Origin: Entoloma clypeatum
Taxonomy: Eukaryota > Basidiomycota > Agaricomycetes > Agaricales > Entolomataceae
Length of the DNA: 64,000 nucleotides
NCBI GenBank assembly: GCA_963565915.1
Contig: OY751492.1
Span: forward strand, 3,968,001 to 4,032,000
Direction of reading: 5' to 3'
Every line of letters starts with the position of its first letter. The stretch's first letter is position 1. Below the pieces are notes generated by a model that searched no databases, was not told where the DNA came from, and worked only from the letters and a program-made list of their open reading frames with translations. Positions 18,162-28,686 of the stretch are shown here, piece after piece. Both the position numbers and the translations under genes were made by a program.

Positions 18162-18236
18162 ACTGTAGTCACATAGCATTTCATAGGTATATAGTATACT
18201 ATACTGTCATAGTATCTCATAGTCACCCATACTAAC

Positions 18237-20360
18237 TAGTGTTCGAAGGTTCAGTCTACATAGACCTGAACTGGACTGAACTGAACTGAAAAATAGACCA
18301 TGTTGGACTGAACCCCGGTCTAAGGTCTATACATTTTAGAAAATTTAGACTGCAGTTCAGTCTAGATTTTTTTTTTGACTTAGACCGCAAAAAGACCGGT
18401 CTAAACAGGTCTAGACGGGTCTTTTTGCCCTTTGGAATACACCTCCAACCCCCCCCTAATATTCTACAATTTTTGGAGATTTTTCAGTAATCTGCATAAT
18501 ATTCTAGATATTTATAGTCCAATTTCATTGGTCTAAGGCTTGTTTTGAAGCTACAACTGAGTGGAATACATTTCTAGCTCGTATATAAACTCTTGGTCAG
18601 AGTCACAAAGGTTAAGAATTGAGTGAAACATGGTGAAAACATAGCTAAAACATATGATTACAGTGTTATTTTTTTGTATCTGTGCTATTATTACTGTGTT
18701 ACTTTTGTTATATCTGTGTGCCTCTCATTGCGGAGCAAGCAATGGGTGGATGCGCGACACGCGCACATCAAATGTGTCAAATATATGTAAACAAACTCAA
18801 AAAACATCGCATTTCTCCTTAATATGGCTACACAGGAGGAAGTAAGCTTACAGACTATATCAATTATGTACCAGAGTATCATATGTCAGTAAATATGTAT
18901 TTATTTCATGAATTTTCGCCATGGATTTGAGCATATAGCAATGCGACGCTTTACACCAAACAACAGTAAACAATGTGCAAATGCATCACGCAGGCGCGCG
19001 CGGTGCCTTCCTCATGATCTAATAATAGTTTAACATGATAGAACTCATCAATATATATGTATTCACCTTCTGAAACACCTTGTATAATTTTTAGATCTCT
19101 AGATAAGATAGAAATGATGAAATGTGCATATTTCAGTAAAAGTGTTATATCTCCATAATGAATGCACCAAATTTGAAAAACAGACGTGCTGTGAGGTCCC
19201 CTGAATGAGGAGAATCCAAAGCTGAAACAAAATCTTTTGGTCAAATTTTCGATCTATTTTGCTTCTATTCACCTTATTAAGTCCTTGGGCTTGATTTGAA
19301 TGGTCTGAGTAGATTTACATACAATGTTACAATGGTATATATACAGTACATATAGACTACAGTGGTTGTGGAAGGGAGAAAGTAACAAAAGGTTGTTTTT
19401 GTGTTTGAGAAAACCCATGGTGATGCACTGTTTATCACGATTTACAGTGTGTTTTGATACATCATTTTAGAATACAGATTCTCTAGTATACATAGCTTGA
19501 GTTCCCAACTATATATATACTTTTTATGACTCTATATACATCTATTAATAAGTTCAAAGCTATCTTGAGGCCTGTGATGCCACGGTTTGGGCATCGAGGC
19601 CTTATGTTTCATTGATGCTCATCGCTCGGCATCGACTGCCAAGCACTTTTGGCAATCGCTGAAACTCGAACCATAATTCGACAGACAGCCAACAAAACAT
19701 TCCCACACTTCTTTTATCCCCCCACCTCCACTCCACCTGGCTCCACTTCCACCCAATGGCCACTACCGCTGCCCAACCACCGCCCCTTGTGCCCAACGCC
19801 CCCCTCTAATGCCCCTTCATGCCCAACGGCCCCCTTGTGTGCCCAACGGCCCCTACTAGCGCCCAATGGACCCTTCGCGCGCCCAACGGCCGCCCATCAT
19901 GCCCAATGGCCCCCTCTACTGCCCAACGGCCTCCCTGCGTGCCCAACGCCCCCTCTTGTGCCCAACGGTGCCCTTTAATGCCCAGCGCCCTCTCTTCGTG
20001 CTGAACAGCCGCCCATCATGCCCAACAGCCGCCTCTAATGCCCAAGGTCCCCCTTGCATGCGCAATGGCCCATGCTAGCGCCCAACGGCCCTCTCTAACA
20101 CCCAATGGCCCCTCCACTCGCGTCCAATGGCATTGTCTTGCGCCCAACACGCATTTTTAAATTATTAGTGTATTACCGTAGTTACGACTGGTTCAGACCA
20201 GTTTGGACTGGTCCAGTCCAAGCAAAATAACATGCCGAGACCGGTTCCCCCCGGTTCAGTCTCAGTCTATAGTATTTCTGAGTGGTTGGAGGACCGGTCC
20301 GGTCTCGGTCCACCCATTTTTGGGGCAAAAAACCGAACCGAACCAAACCCTCAAACACTA
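18237..20360. mobile_element. hAT-like non-autonomous element carrying a minisatellite
   Basis: It begins TAGTGTTCGAAGG and ends CCCTCAAACACTA, with ATACTAAC on both sides (18229-18236 and 20361-20368), an exact 8-bp duplication. A related copy lies inverted at 55838-58261. The conserved middle (about 18700-19700) has short open frames similar in both copies (SNVSNICKQTQKTSHFSL) but no transposase motif. A minisatellite occupies 19755-20150. It seems to be a non-autonomous family with a captured or expanded repeat. Confidence 0.8.
19755..20150. repeat. Minisatellite A1, about 20-bp unit
   Basis: Degenerate head-to-tail copies of a unit close to GCCCAACGGCCCCTACTAGC. The same unit, reverse-complemented, makes the arrays at 53490-54515 and 56110-56770. 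The long open frames here (PNGPL, APNGRP repeats) are a by-product of the unit. Confidence 0.8.
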
Positions 20361-20675
20361 ATACTAACCTGTAGTTAGAATTATAACTTTGCCACAGTCA
20401 ATCCAAGAAATTTGTCAGTAGAATATTCAAGACACATATTCAGTAGAATCAATGAGAATTCTATTAATACAATAGCCTTTGCGCCGAGTCTAATGCATGT
20501 AATAACTCCTTATCAAAGTACTTCGTTAACCCATCTCCTTGCACAACCAGATTTACAGCCACAAGTACAAAAAGCTGTCCAGCGTGTTGGACCACAGGGA
20601 TACCACATTGGTGACCGATGTTGCCTGGCACCTTGACCAACAAAGTCCAGATGTATGGACATGACACTGTCATCA
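20361..20675. other. Gene-free stretch right of the hAT-like element
   Basis: After the target duplication, unique-looking DNA follows. A short minus-strand frame (20464-20709) cannot be assigned. Confidence 0.4.
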
Positions 20676-21107
20676 TCACAAAGGTTGTGCCCATGGGACA
20701 CGTGAGCACCCCACACCCCCATCCATACTCAACCTCTTTCCACTTATGCCCTCACCTCTGTGTGATGTGCCTGCCACCTCCGCATGTGTCTGCTCTACAA
20801 GCACCACCTCCCAATTTGCATCCCTGCTTCTCACCTTCACCTCGCCATGCCACAGGCTCTTCACCTTTGTCGCATTCAGCAATGCTGCGATGCCGATGCC
20901 AATGTTCACCGGCTTCTTCTTGGACGTCAGCACCTCCTTCATGTTGTGTGTGACCTCCTCACAGGCATGCTGGAGGTTCTCCTTATCCCTGTGTGCATCT
21001 GGCATCTTGTCGATGATTGTGCTGAGGAGGATCGAGTACTTGAGCAGGCTGCACGGGCTTGATGAGAAGTGATGCAAGGTCCCATGTGTGCGAGTGGTGT
21101 GAGGCAA
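20676..21107 (-). pseudogene. Fragment resembling a RhoGEF (DH) domain
   Basis: Within this 143-residue frame the segment LLKYSILLSTIIDKMPDAHR, followed by DKENLQHACEEVTHNMKEV, has the pattern of the last helices of a DH domain (YPLLL, then DHPD, then a long helix), the guanine-exchange module for Rho GTPases. No N-terminal DH part and no convincing PH domain follow; after about 60 residues the frame reads low-information sequence. It is probably a fragment of a host gene moved by a transposon. The call rests on pattern memory alone. Confidence 0.35.
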
Positions 21108-22099
21108 CAGTCTACTTACTGGGGTTGGCGACCTTTCGTCGCCACACGTGGGTACTGGGCAGCATGGGCGTTATCAAGGGGAAACAAGAAGTGGTGGCAG
21201 GTCATTTGTCCACCATGGGAGGTGGGGGCGGCCACAGAATGGCCCTGGAAATGGCCAGTAGCCTGAGAAGGCAGCTGGAGCACTATTTGTTAATGTGTTA
21301 TAAATATAAGGAGGATTGCACTTATATAAATATGGAGACAAGGCTCATCAACGGCCACAGTTCTGCCTCTCCTGACTCTCTTTGGTTTTCTAGTTGAGGC
21401 GCAATACAAAATTGTCCAAGTTGCAGATGGCGGGGTGCTACATGTTGCTTCTTGGTATCGCAGGCATCATTGCTGGCATGTGCAACGATCTCAGCTGCGA
21501 GTGTGTGGCTGAGCGAGGTCGAGGCTTTCCGGTTGACTCGACGAATGGCTTTTCAACCCTTAGCTTTTCCGCTGACTCTGCCTGACATTGTAGTAGTCAT
21601 GAGGGAGGTGAAGATTCAAGTTGTTGAGCGAGATAACAGTATTGCGAGTACTCAGGTTGAGCCGCCAATGGCCTCGCAAAGTACCTATCCTGACCCTATT
21701 AGTTAACCTTCTTCCAGAGATGGCAGGTGTGACTGACTGGGAACTAGAGACTGACGTTGCTGAGCAAGGTCGGGACTTTCTAGGTGACTCAAAGCCGCTG
21801 GCCTTTTCAGGTGCGATGAGAGAAAGGACGCAACAATTGTGGGGTGGATGAAGTGTTGAGAAGCCCAAGTCTATGAAAGGAATGGGTCAGTAACCACATT
21901 TTACTACGAAAGAGAGAAATGGCTCACTGGTTGGAATGAGCATCTTGCGAAATGGAGGTTGACCTTGTTCGCCTTGATTTAAGCTCGAATCCCCTCCCTT
22001 TGGGTGAAAGGTCATTGGTGTCCCCTAGCTCTGTCACCTCATTCTCATGCATGCCACATCTGCACTCGCAGCCTGGAACGCTGCCTAGCACAAACTTTC
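21108..22099. other. Gene-free stretch with an imperfect internal duplication
   Basis: No gene is recognised. Two related passages occur: GAGCGAGGTCGAGGCTTTCC with GACTCGACGAATGGC near 21512, and GAGCAAGGTCGGGACTTTC with GACTCAAAGCCGCTGG near 21760. Confidence 0.4.
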
Positions 22100-22429
22100 T
22101 CAGTGACCTGTAACAACTAGCAACACAGAGTGTGAACGAACCTCGGCTGCATCGATCTTTTCCTGGATTTTTGGCAAACAAACCTCAACCTCAATGACCT
22201 TCAACATCATCTCCTCCTCCTTTCCGTGCACATGTGCCCACTTGAGCTCATCTGCCTTCTGCTTCTGTACTTGCGCCTTGCGCGCCTCCTTGGTATGGAA
22301 GGACGCCTCCTTGAATGCCGCCTTCAAATGTGGGAGGGCTTCTTTCTTCTGTGCAAGCACCTTCCAGGTCTGTTGGATGTTGGACAGGCATGTCCCGTAT
22401 TCTGTAGCTGTAAGGGCAACCACTTTCAC
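22100..22429 (-). CDS. Small ORF with a predicted coiled coil, unknown
   Basis: This 109-residue frame is rich in Lys, Glu, Ala and Gln with heptad-like spacing (QQTWKVLAQKKEALPHLK; EARKAQVQKQKADELKW), suggesting one long coiled coil. No conserved family is recognised. It lies directly next to the gypsy-3 leader and may be a truncated host-gene fragment, like the one at 20676. Confidence 0.3.
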   Translation of the reverse strand: MKVVALTATEYGTCLSNIQQTWKVLAQKKEALPHLKAAFKEASFHTKEARKAQVQKQKADELKWAHVHGKEEEMMLKVIEVEVCLPKIQEKIDAAEVRSHSVLLVVTGH

Positions 22430-23002
22430 TTTTCACTTTTCCTTTCCTTTCTTCCTTTCCTTTCTATTCCACCATCTCCGACGTCCTCCAATTGTATCCG
22501 CTGTCTCCGACATCTTATCCGCCTCTCCACATCCGACAACTCCGCCCCCATCCGCTACTCCGCACGTCGGATCGCAGGTACTATCATTCATCTTGTTTCC
22601 ATTCATCCTTCATCCCTACTCCCGATCATTGCTCATCATTCATGCGTCTCGTTTTATCTCTTATGTCATATCTCATTTTACTATTTATCTTGCTAGCTTG
22701 CAGGGGAATCCTTAGAACTTTCTCTTCGGATCTCCCTTGCAAGGTGTGTGTTGTATTACTTATCAGACTGCTCAATCTAAACTTCAGATCTCCCTTGCAA
22801 GTATCTGAGTTCGAGTCTTGGATCATAAGGTCACCCTTACAGTAGAAAGTTCTTATCCAATTGGACCGGGTCCGATTGCATCGTTGTCACAATTCAACGC
22901 TTTGGAGCAGCTTCGTCTGCGTCCGACTCCGATACATCTCACACCCCTTCCAGTTCTTCTAATTACCTCTCCATAACTGGTGATCCTGCTCTGCGCATAG
23001 TA
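22430..23002 (+). other. gypsy-3 leader region
   Basis: Begins in a TTTCC-rich tract and continues with many CTCCGAC and ATCCGAC phrases up to the Gag start at 23003. It contains the repeated phrase GATCTCCCTTGCAAG. No clear LTR boundary could be set. Confidence 0.45.
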
Positions 23003-23878
23003 ATGGACGACCCCAATCGCCTTGAACAGCTCGAGCACGAGTTCCAGGAACAACGTCAAACTCTCGCTGATATCACGACTCAACTTGACCAACTCCTTCT
23101 CGCCTTCAACGCAATTCCTGCCCCAGCTCTGCCACCTATCCCACCTACTCCCGCACCCACTATTATACCCGCTCCGCTCGCTCTGGCCAATCCAGGCGTG
23201 CGTCGAGCAAAACCTGCCAATCCGTCGGACTTCGATGGATCACACGCAAATGGCTGGACCTTTCTAAACTCCTGTGAATTGTTTATGGGGCTGGCTCCGG
23301 AACAGTTCGCAGACGACCACGCTAAAATTTATTGGGCCTTATCTTTCATGAAGAGTGGACGCACAGCATGCTTTGCAGATGACATTATCCAACAGGAGCG
23401 GAGGACCGGTGCTCCGCCTTATCGGCTTTGGGTGGACTTCCATGCAGTCTTTACAGCGGAGTTCACTCCGAAGAATGAGGAACAGGACGCGAGACCGATC
23501 CCCAAAGGAGAATCCTATTATCAAGGTCAACAGGATGTTGAGACCTATATTGACGAGTTCAAAGACTACATTGACAAAGCGGGCTATCAGGAGGATACCA
23601 ACATCGTACTCAAATTCTGCCATGGTCTCCATTCCGACATTCAGAATGGGATTGCCACCCTGACCCACAGACGGCCTGCGGATGACAACCCCAATGAGTG
23701 GTACTCTGCAGCACGAGTCAATGACAACAATAGGATTGCCAACAAAGCCTTCAAAGGCACTGCTCCAACCCGCACCTCCGCCTTCCGCAACATTGTTGGA
23801 CCAAGAGTACCTGGTGTTACATTCCAATCAATTCCGACGATTTCTGACCAATCCCGACACCTCCGACATTTTGACTAA
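23003..23878 (+). pseudogene. gypsy-3 Gag, 3' truncated
   Basis: This frame of 291 residues begins MDDPNRLEQLEHEFQEQ with a coiled-coil N-terminus and a proline-rich linker, then a typical gypsy Gag core (NPSDFDGSHANGWTFLNSC, RLWVDFHAVFTAEFTPKNEE, VETYIDEFKDYIDKAGY). It stops without a zinc knuckle. At about 23815 the sequence changes to the candidate gypsy-1 LTR, so the last 21 residues are probably LTR sequence. It is not the same family as gypsy-1 or gypsy-2 Gag. Confidence 0.75.
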
Positions 23879-24175
23879 TACTTATTATGCATACTTACTG
23901 TTATGAATCTCATTACTACGTACATTACTTACATCCGACCATTTTACTTATGTTAAGAATCTCCGACAGCCACTCGTTATCCAACTCTGACAAAGCCACA
24001 CGTCCTCCGACATAGTATTTAAACTTATGTAGAATCGTGTATTAGCTTCAGTTTGAACATCAACTTAGATTCGACATCATACCTCCCGTCCTCTTTCCGA
24101 CTCTTAACTTGAGTCCGACCTCCAACCTCCGATCCTCCGAAATAAGGACACCAATGTATTAGCGAGGGCGCAACA
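23815..24175 (+). repeat. Candidate gypsy-1 5' LTR (now separated from its body)
   Basis: The segment starts TGTTAC and ends GCAACA, has a TATA-like AGTATTTAAAC about halfway, and is rich in CTCCGAC, like gypsy-1. It is followed by CACAAGTTGAAGCCAA, which joins naturally to the gypsy-1 leader at 5424 when read on the minus strand. No second copy of the LTR is in the window, so its ends are uncertain. Confidence 0.5.
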
Positions 24176-24191
24176 CACAAGTTGAAGCCAA

Positions 24192-24502
24192 TGTTGAAGT
24201 TCCACCTGGGCGCTAGCCACAGGCGTACTGAGCAACATAGCTACAGTGGAAGTACTCTACGATACCGCTATGGTCACTTACATGGTTTGGAGGGGTAAGG
24301 CTGGTGAGAGCAGTTGAGGCTGGTGAGAGCAATGGAGCTGGTTAAGAGTCAAGAGACAACATGTTGATATTGACAGTTTCCTGGTCTTATATACCATACT
24401 ACTGTTTGTACCAACCAAACAAGTATGTAATGAAGATATGTAAAAGGTCACGTGATGTAATCTAATCTAAATCTAATCTACGTGATGGGAAAAGTTTCAA
24501 CA
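24192..24502 (-). repeat. copia LTR-C (3' LTR position in copia-2), mosaic
   Basis: This 311-bp LTR is in minus orientation. In element orientation its first 60 or so bases match LTR-B (GATTTAGATTAGATTAC), while the rest carries LTR-A variants (ATATCAACATGTTG, CCATTGCTCTCACC, CCAGCCTTACC, GTACGCCTGTGGCTAGC). Its outer flank GCCAA (24187-24191) is the complement of the TTGGC before LTR-A. Confidence 0.95.
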
Positions 24503-24568
24503 CCCCCCCATATTTAGTACATACTTCTAAATACATCTTATTTTTCCCATATAGGTACTTTTCTTCGT

Positions 24569-26161
24569 CTAGTTTTTTAGTAATCCGAAGTACGGGATAA
24601 ACTTGTTAAAGAGGATTTTCCCCAGATTCTTAGTTAAAAGATCTGCAGGGTTATTCACTCCTTCAATGAATTCGACCGTGATGATGCCTTCGGATATTTT
24701 TTCGCTGACAAAGTGGAATCGCACGTCAATGTGCTTGGATCGCTTCTCAGTTACAGGGTTGGATGCGATAAAGACGGAGCCGTTGTTATCTCCGTAGATC
24801 GGTACTGATCCGATCTGCATTCCAAGCTCGGCAAGCATGCTTCTAAGCCATGTCACTGCGCGACTGCAATCTGATAGCGCCATGTATTCTGCTTCCGTGG
24901 AAGAGAGGGCAATGGTTTTTTGCGCCAATGAAACCCATGTTACTGCTCCAGATGCCAGCGATACGAAGTAACCAGTGGTGGACTTCCTGGTGTTTTCGTC
25001 TGACGCCCAATCGGAGTCTGTGAATGCGTAGATTCCTTTCCCAGAATCACCATCGTACATGATCGCGTAATTTTTTGTTGCCTTCAAATACCTGCAAATA
25101 TCCCTTGCCACTTCTAAATGGCGTTTGGTAGGGTTTGCGGAAAATTGGGACATTTTGATCACGGCGAAACAAATGTCGGGTCTTGTCCCGATCATTAAGT
25201 ACAATAATGATCCGATGACGGATTGGTACTTGGATCTGAGTTCCGCATTGGGTTCATCTTCAGACTTCATGGGTTTGTAGCCCGTTGGGAGTGGGGTATG
25301 GGTGGCATTAGATTCGCTCATCCCCATGCGTGCGAGAATTTTCTCAAGGTAGGGTACTTGATCAATGAAGATCCTCTTCCCATGTCGCCTCATTTGGATA
25401 GAGAGAAATTCTTTTGGTTCCCCATCAGGGACTAGGTGGCCTAGGTCCCTACATTCCCATGTTGTCATGAAGGCCTTCTTCTTTTCCAGCATGTATTCCC
25501 GGTTTGTGCCGAGAAAAGCAGAGTCATCGACATAAATGATGGCGATCACAATTTCCCCTTTGGTACTTGTGTGAATAAAAACTCCCGCATTGGAGTGTAG
25601 CCGGACAAAACCGAGCTTCTTCATGGAGGAATCGAGTTCCCTCCACCAGGCTAATGTGGCCTGCTTGAGTCCATATAGGGCTTTGAATAGTTGGTACACG
25701 AAGTGCTCTTTCCCTTTTACTATGTAACCCTCAGGCTGTCGCATGTAAATTACCTCACGGAGTGTTCCATAGAGGAAGGCTGATGAGACGTCCAGGAATG
25801 TCATGAACCACCCTTCAAGGGCTGTCAATGCCAGGATTAACCGTACAGTCTCATACCTCACTACCGGTGAGAAGATTTGATCGAAATCAATCCCTTCTAC
25901 CTGTGAGAAGCCTTTTGCGACAAGGCGCGCTTTCAAACGCCCGTCGGATTTTTCATTGTAAACCCATTTGTTCCTTAGAGGCTTCCTCCCTGCAGGTAGG
26001 GGTACTAGCTCCATGATCACACCACGGCTTTTGAGCATGTCTAGCTCTTTTCGTTCTGCCGCATACCAATCTTCTTTGTTTGGAAGAGGGTATATATCTT
26101 TGTGTGACATTTTGATGATGCCCACTTGGATAGAGATTGCCTCCATTAGGAGATCGTTCAT
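24569..26161 (-). CDS. copia-2 reverse transcriptase and RNase H
   Basis: This is the inverted twin of 12184-13776, with the same 530-codon frame. The YVDD palm motif, the first Asp in FLDVSSAF and the RNase H motifs are intact. The visible differences are confined to HFVSEKISEGIITVEF, where copia-1 has HFVREKVSEGIITAEF. It lies between LTR-C and a broken integrase fragment. Confidence 0.9.
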   Translation of the reverse strand: MNDLLMEAISIQVGIIKMSHKDIYPLPNKEDWYAAERKELDMLKSRGVIMELVPLPAGRKPLRNKWVYNEKSDGRLKARLVAKGFSQVEGIDFDQIFSPVVRYETVRLILALTALEGWFMTFLDVSSAFLYGTLREVIYMRQPEGYIVKGKEHFVYQLFKALYGLKQATLAWWRELDSSMKKLGFVRLHSNAGVFIHTSTKGEIVIAIIYVDDSAFLGTNREYMLEKKKAFMTTWECRDLGHLVPDGEPKEFLSIQMRRHGKRIFIDQVPYLEKILARMGMSESNATHTPLPTGYKPMKSEDEPNAELRSKYQSVIGSLLYLMIGTRPDICFAVIKMSQFSANPTKRHLEVARDICRYLKATKNYAIMYDGDSGKGIYAFTDSDWASDENTRKSTTGYFVSLASGAVTWVSLAQKTIALSSTEAEYMALSDCSRAVTWLRSMLAELGMQIGSVPIYGDNNGSVFIASNPVTEKRSKHIDVRFHFVSEKISEGIITVEFIEGVNNPADLLTKNLGKILFNKFIPYFGLLKN

Positions 26162-26191
26162 CCATGCCGTTTGACCGCCTAATCTACGTCT

Positions 26192-27167
26192 TCAATCCAT
26201 TTTTTCAAGATCAGAAGCAGGGGTGTCTTCCCCATAGATGCTACCTGGCATTCTCCGAACTCGTCGTTCCCTGATCGGTCGATCTGGTACTTGTTCAGGT
26301 TCCGGAGTGGGTACTCGTGGTTCATCATTGGGCTCGCTAGACGGCAAGTCATCGTCTGATTCAGGGTGATCCTGTCCAGTGGGAACAGGGTCGTGAGGTT
26401 TTTCGTAATGACCGTCATTGTCATTGTTTCCGGGGATGAGGTCCTCAAACTCATCAGCCGGTTCTGGGTTTTCCATTTCTGGATGGTTTTCTGGCAAAGG
26501 TTCGATGTGGCATCTAGGGTACTTGCTTTCATCAAAGATAGCTTTCCCACCCATGAAAATTGTATTAGTCTCAGGATCCATGAAACGGTATCCTTTGACC
26601 CCTGGCTTTGATCCGAGATAAATCATCAATCGAGATCTAGACTCCAGGGAATTTCTATGTTTCTCTTTAGGGATATACACATATGCCTGACATCTGAAGA
26701 CTCTGACATTTGACATGTCGGGGATCTCATTTTTGACCCTGAAATGGGGTGTTTCCCATTCGAGTCAACGCATAGGGGTTTTGTTGTACAGGAATGCTGC
26801 ATGTTCCAAACAGAATTCCCACCACATAGGTGGTAAACATGTGTCGAAGTGCAAGGCCTGAGATTTTTCCCATAGAGTTCGATTGATCCTTTCTGCTCTA
26901 CCATTCTGCTGATGCTGATATGGGAGCGTAATATCAATTAGAATTCCATGATCGGCAAGCACATCCTTGTATTCGTTGAACTCTCCACCTCCATCAACTC
27001 GCCATTTTTTAGGAGTAGCAGCGAACTGATTCTGGATCATTGCAAGAAATTGTCTTAGCGCCGTAATGGCATCCGACTTCTTTCTAAGCAAAACGACCCA
27101 GACGTGGGATGAAAAGTCGTCCAAAAACGTAAGGAAATATTTATATTTGTGGTAGGATGCCGTGGAT
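26192..27167 (-). pseudogene. copia-2 integrase 3' part, right of the Ngaro-1 insertion
   Basis: The integrase resumes at ATCCACGG after the Ngaro-1 terminus and keeps the second Asp (WRVDGGGEF) and the Glu (NGRAERINRT). Stops are at the same places as in 11178-12153. The first part of the gene lies on the other side of Ngaro-1, at 32318 and above. Confidence 0.85.
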
Positions 27168-27408
27168 CTTTGGCTTCTGAGTTACTGCAAGGATAAGTCA
27201 ACACATCGGTTCACAACTAATATGTACATGTCAATAGATAGTAGGTGGGACTAATACTATTTTTCGATGGCGAGAGAGAAGTGGGTGATGCCCCGTGAGG
27301 GGCTCCGACTAGCCACGTTTCAGCGAACGGGGAACGAAGAGGATAGCGCTCCCCAGGTGGTTAGGAGCCCTGTGACGCACGCTAGCCGAGTCGTACCCAG
27401 ATTTTTAG

Positions 27409-28686
27409 TCAGAGAGATCTGTGGGTTCCTCCCTGCCGGAAAGGGGGCATGGTTTGTCTGATTAGTTCGTTGTTCAAGTCATTCAAACCTCGTTCCTGTA
27501 TATAGGGGGCCATTATCTCCGCGTGAGCTCTGAGATAGAGCGTGAAAGCGTCGCTAGCCCATCTACCCTTGATTTTCAAGCCTTCGAAAGGGAGTCCTCG
27601 GAGGAGATGTTCGAGGGTGGATCTGATCCTGATGCTGTGACCCTGTAAGGGTTCCAGCGCTGCATCCTTCAAAACGGCGTTGACGCGGGAGAGAAAGAAC
27701 CTCCGCGATAATGGGCGATGTGATCTGCCATGCCTGTACGCAAAAAGGGCTGCCGTGCCGGGGGGGTTGTTAATCGCAAAATGGATCTGTAGCGCGGCCA
27801 GAGGGTCAGTATCAGTGTCGGGGTGAGGGGCCCAGTATACGTCTTCTCTGTCGTGGGCCATCTTGGTGCGTGGGATGTGGAAAGTCCAGATGTGATTGCC
27901 ATGTTGGTCGGTGATTTCTCTGACATCTCTTCGTGCAATGTTGACCGATGGGTCGAACTTCTCTATATTCTGGACAGTGAATTCGCCGAGCCGAGCTGTC
28001 GCCCAGAAAGTGGTCGTGAGGCACGCCCAGACCGCCGCGTCGGATGGAGTTGAGAAATCGAAAAAGGGTTTAATGGCGGAGATGGTGGTGAGATGGAGAG
28101 GGGGACGTTTGGCTCTCTTGGCGTCCGGTGGAGTGAGGTTCAATGTGCCTCTAAGTAGCGCGTCCATCGTGGGTTTGTGTGGGTTGTATTCATGTCCATG
28201 AATGATGTGCCATGCTCGGATTCCAGCAAGATAGCCCGTGATAGTGGATTGGGCGTATACACCTGCCAAGGCGGCTGCGAAGATCTCCAAGAGTTCCCGA
28301 GGTGCTGGCGCCCTGTCGATCTCTGGGATGTCCACATGGTCGCAGAACATGTGAAAGGCTGCGAGACCTGTACTGTAAGACGCTACCGTATTCGGGGCCC
28401 ATGCGTCTCTCAGGACTGACTGGACGCGATCGATCATTGCCTGGGTGATTGGGAGAGCCCTTCCTTCTCTGTCAAGAGGGTGTCGGGAGGTTACAGGTCG
28501 CCATGTGTGTAGCCTATCCGCGGCAGCACAAGGGGGACGAAGGGTGGAGGAGGAGGGGGTGGCTGATGGGTTCGAGAGTGCGATTGAGGTGATTGGAGGG
28601 ATTGTAGAGGTTGTCGTGGCTGGGTCAGTATTCTCCATTGGGAAGAAGTTTGGGCCGAGTCCCACATTCACCAGCGCTGCCGCCAT
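27409..28686 (-). CDS. Ngaro-1 tyrosine recombinase
   Basis: From ATG at 28686 (MAAALVNVG) the frame runs 425 codons to 27409; it is open further upstream but there overlaps RNase H in another frame. The core-binding part (AWAPNTVASYSTGLAAFHMF; GYLAGIRAWHIIHG) is followed by the catalytic residues: Arg in TARLGEF, HSIR in LQGHSIRIRS, Trp in KGRWASD and Tyr in FTLYLRAH. All four landmarks are present, so it may be active. It overlaps the end of the RNase H frame by about 60 bp. It would insert a circular cDNA by site-specific recombination. Confidence 0.85.
   Translation of the reverse strand: MAAALVNVGLGPNFFPMENTDPATTTSTIPPITSIALSNPSATPSSSTLRPPCAAADRLHTWRPVTSRHPLDREGRALPITQAMIDRVQSVLRDAWAPNTVASYSTGLAAFHMFCDHVDIPEIDRAPAPRELLEIFAAALAGVYAQSTITGYLAGIRAWHIIHGHEYNPHKPTMDALLRGTLNLTPPDAKRAKRPPLHLTTISAIKPFFDFSTPSDAAVWACLTTTFWATARLGEFTVQNIEKFDPSVNIARRDVREITDQHGNHIWTFHIPRTKMAHDREDVYWAPHPDTDTDPLAALQIHFAINNPPGTAALFAYRHGRSHRPLSRRFFLSRVNAVLKDAALEPLQGHSIRIRSTLEHLLRGLPFEGLKIKGRWASDAFTLYLRAHAEIMAPYIQERGLNDLNNELIRQTMPPFRQGGTHRSL

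Noticed and set aside
19649..20078. Plus-strand ORFs of the PNGP type
   Set aside because: Same minisatellite in the other orientation.
22194..22715. 173-codon plus-strand ORF
   Set aside because: It overlaps the more protein-like minus-strand frame at 22100-22429 and runs through the pyrimidine-rich gypsy-3 leader; its composition is Phe/Ser/Pro low complexity.
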